Shown: positions 62,039 through 64,000 of the stretch, piece after piece
Position numbering within the stretch: the stretch's first letter is position 1
How the letters are laid out: every line of letters starts with the position of its first letter
NCBI GenBank assembly: GCA_947493005.1
Contig: CANLOY010000002.1
Coordinates: 124,001-188,000, forward strand
DNA length: 64,000 nt
From: an uncultured Roseivirga sp.
GTDB taxonomy: Bacteria; Bacteroidota; Bacteroidia; Cytophagales; Cyclobacteriaceae
Direction of reading: 5' to 3'
Made by a program: the position numbers and the translations under genes
The notes under the pieces: model-generated
Seen by the model: the letters and a program-made list of their open reading frames with translations, nothing else
What the model was told of the DNA's origin: nothing
The model's database searches: none

Positions 62039-64000
62039 CTAAATTTCCATTTTCTCCAGTACTTCGGAACGACTTGTAACCCCTAGTTTTCCGTATAGGT
62101 TTTTGATATGAAATTTAACGGTATTGGTAGATATGAAAAGTTGTTCACCAATTTGAGCATTAGTCAAACGTTTCTTTAAAAGTTCCATTACCTCCACCTC
62201 TCGTTCAGAAAGGTCGTATTTCTTTGAGAGTATCGATACATCCACTAGCTCTGAAGATTCAGCTACACTTTTAAATTCTCTCAGAATCTTAATTCTGTTT
62301 TCGAGAATATTTTTTATTCGCGCCAAAAACTCAGAAGCACTAAAAGGTTTGGTCAAATAGTCATCAATTCCCAAGGTTAATGCAAACAGCTTATCCTCTG
62401 GTTCTGCTCGGGCTGTTAACATAATGAGTGAAATTTTGTGCAGTGTTTCATCTTGCTTAATTGCTTCAAGCAATTCAAAGCCATCCATTACTGGCATCAT
62501 TACATCAGAAATGACTATATCTATTTGAGAAGATTTTAGAGTTTCCAGTGCCACCTTCCCATTTTCAGCTTGTTTGATCTCAAAATATGGATTGAGGGTT
62601 TGTGCAATAAACGCCCTCATTTCCGGATGGTCTTCTGTTATTAGTAATACGGGTTTATCCACATTGAAACAAACCTTGTACTTTGATATTGTTTCTTTCA
62701 AAGCCATTTCCAGGTGCTCACTATCAGTAGTTGCTAATGGCACCAAAGTAGTTTCCTTGACCTCTATAACAGGCAATTGAAAAACAAATTCGCTCCCTTT
62801 ACCATAATCACTTTGCACTGTTAAATTACCATTGTGCAAAAGTGCCAGTTCTCTGGCCAATGCCAGTCCAATACCTGTTCCACCTTCTGCTTTTTTCCCT
62901 GGTTGTTCTGATTGGTAGTAGCGATCGAAAATAAAAGGAAGGTCATTGACATGTATTCCTTCTCCATCATCTTTTACCGCAAAGAATACTCTGTTGGAAT
63001 CATCCTGGTGATGCCCTACAGAAACTGAAACCTCTCTTTTTGCAAACTTCAATGCATTGGACAGTAGGTTGCGAATCACTTTACCACACTTGTTTTCATC
63101 CAACAAAATGGTGTAGTCATCTTTAAGCTGAAAGTCAAAGCGCAAAGATATTCCTCTCTTATCAAAGCCAGTTCTGTAATCTTTCAAAAGGTCATTTAAA
63201 AACTCCTTTATACTGACTGGGTTTTCGACCAATTTGAGCTTTCCGGCCTCCAGTTTACCCAAATCCAGAATCTCTTCTACTAATGAAAGTAAGCTGACAC
63301 CATTTCGTTGAGCTGTTTTTAGGGTTTCCCTTATTGATTCATTCTCAATTTCTCCATTATGAATTAGCGACTCTAATGGAGCATTAATCAGAGTGAGCGG
63401 TGTCCTTAACTCATGAGAAATATTGGCAAAGAACCTGGACTTGACTTTATCGAGTTCTTTCAACCTGTCAGCTTGTTTTTGAATGAGTTCAGTAGCTTTC
63501 TCTGCCTCTTCTTTTTGCAGCCTTATTTCTTCAGTTCTCTCTTCAATGAGTTTTTCTAACTCCTTTTTTTCACGAACCAGTCTTCTTTCATTTAATTTAA
63601 TCAGTAACCAAACAAACCAAACAACAAGCATTCCATAAACTATGTATGCCAGGGTAGTAAAGTACCAAGGCGTCATGATGGTAAATGAATACTCATCGAT
63701 TTCACTGATCTGTCCATATAAATTTCTGGCCCTTACTTTAAACGTATAGTCGCCATGAGTAAGGTTTGTATAATTTCGATTTGACTCTGTGGTCCAGGAT
63801 GACCAACTATCCCCAGAGCCTTCCAAATAACTTTGGTATTCCGTCCTTTCAGCTTGGTCAAACCAAGTTGCTGAATAATTAAACCTGATTGCATTTTCAC
63901 TCTCTTCCAGCTCGACATTCTGAGTGACATCAGCTCCGGAAAATATCAAAGAATCGTTCTTATTAGAGATTTTGACACCTCTTATATGTGTTCGAAAATC
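62039..64000 (-). CDS. Hybrid two-component sensor with LuxR-type output, 5' end missing
   Basis: 653 residues visible; the frame stays open to the window edge, so the N-terminal sensor is cut off. In order: end of a Y_Y_Y domain (DYTFKVRARNLYGQ), one TM helix (WYFTTLAYIVYGMLVVWFVW), a coiled coil, HisKA with FFANISHELRTPL, ATPase with GGTGIGLALARELALL, a receiver domain with Asp in IDIVISDVMMPVMDG, and a C-terminal LuxR/GerE helix-turn-helix (LTNAQIGEQLFISTNTVKFH). HTCS regulators of polysaccharide loci usually end in an AraC domain, so the LuxR output is noteworthy. Confidence 0.9.
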   Translation of the reverse strand, partial: DFRTHIRGVKISNKNDSLIFSGADVTQNVELEESENAIRFNYSATWFDQAERTEYQSYLEGSGDSWSSWTTESNRNYTNLTHGDYTFKVRARNLYGQISEIDEYSFTIMTPWYFTTLAYIVYGMLVVWFVWLLIKLNERRLVREKKELEKLIEERTEEIRLQKEEAEKATELIQKQADRLKELDKVKSRFFANISHELRTPLTLINAPLESLIHNGEIENESIRETLKTAQRNGVSLLSLVEEILDLGKLEAGKLKLVENPVSIKEFLNDLLKDYRTGFDKRGISLRFDFQLKDDYTILLDENKCGKVIRNLLSNALKFAKREVSVSVGHHQDDSNRVFFAVKDDGEGIHVNDLPFIFDRYYQSEQPGKKAEGGTGIGLALARELALLHNGNLTVQSDYGKGSEFVFQLPVIEVKETTLVPLATTDSEHLEMALKETISKYKVCFNVDKPVLLITEDHPEMRAFIAQTLNPYFEIKQAENGKVALETLKSSQIDIVISDVMMPVMDGFELLEAIKQDETLHKISLIMLTARAEPEDKLFALTLGIDDYLTKPFSASEFLARIKNILENRIKILREFKSVAESSELVDVSILSKKYDLSEREVEVMELLKKRLTNAQIGEQLFISTNTVKFHIKNLYGKLGVTSRSEVLEKMEI

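Noticed and set aside
1-64000. CRISPR arrays, rRNA and tRNA genes
   Set aside because: No regularly spaced repeats, rRNA core sequences or cloverleaf tRNA with TTC-loop consensus were recognised by eye.

Overview
The window reads as the chromosome of a Bacteroidota bacterium, most likely a marine member of the Cytophagales (Roseivirga/Fulvivirga-like). This is inferred from low G+C, TAnnTTTG-type -7 promoter elements, A-rich leaders without strong Shine-Dalgarno sites, a Na+-translocating NQR operon, many lipoproteins, and about 800-residue FtsX/MacB-type permeases typical of that phylum. I found no rRNA, tRNA or CRISPR array. No genus can be fixed from the sequence alone.

Region 1 (1-6.1 kb) is an AT-rich accessory island with every gene on the + strand: an AbiE-like toxin-antitoxin pair, an endonuclease/exonuclease/phosphatase-fold protein, a DUF6338-like membrane protein with a tiny Lys/Pro-rich protein, and a single-HKD phospholipase D-like protein. 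The genes are separated by imperfect hairpin sites whose ends resemble integron attC core boxes (R'' ...AAC and R' GTTA...). Three degenerate copies of a ~175-bp repeat lie between them, and part of that repeat matches the 3' end of the flanking M14 peptidase gene. The whole looks like an integrase-less cassette array (CALIN-like) anchored behind that gene.

Region 2 (6.1-25.2 kb) holds mostly exported hydrolases and housekeeping genes: M14 peptidase, nitrilase, a HugZ-like protein, a MITE-like element, a leaderless GH18-jacalin protein, rluF, a giant beta-propeller/amidohydrolase, a RES-Xre toxin-antitoxin pair, tex, a PPOX-family protein and an M16 peptidase lipoprotein.

Region 3 (25.4-40 kb) has nqrABCDE without nqrF, ispH, cmk, a TIM-barrel epimerase-like lipoprotein, adenine deaminase, two tandem exported TPR paralogues, and two tandem single-TM paralogues.

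Region 4 (40-60 kb) is seven tandem paralogous FtsX/MacB-type permeases with no ATPase, in two transcription units. They are divergent from a sigma-54-type response regulator and its NtrY-like kinase. Upstream of the first permease of each unit the sequence shows the same arrangement: a pair of 16-bp boxes repeated every 23 bp, then 66 bp, then TTGG-N8-TTGGTAA. This is strong internal evidence that the adjacent enhancer-binding regulator controls both units. The window closes with a CPA1 Na+/H+ antiporter, a ~750-bp repeat-rich non-coding stretch and the 3' part of a hybrid two-component sensor with a LuxR-type output domain.
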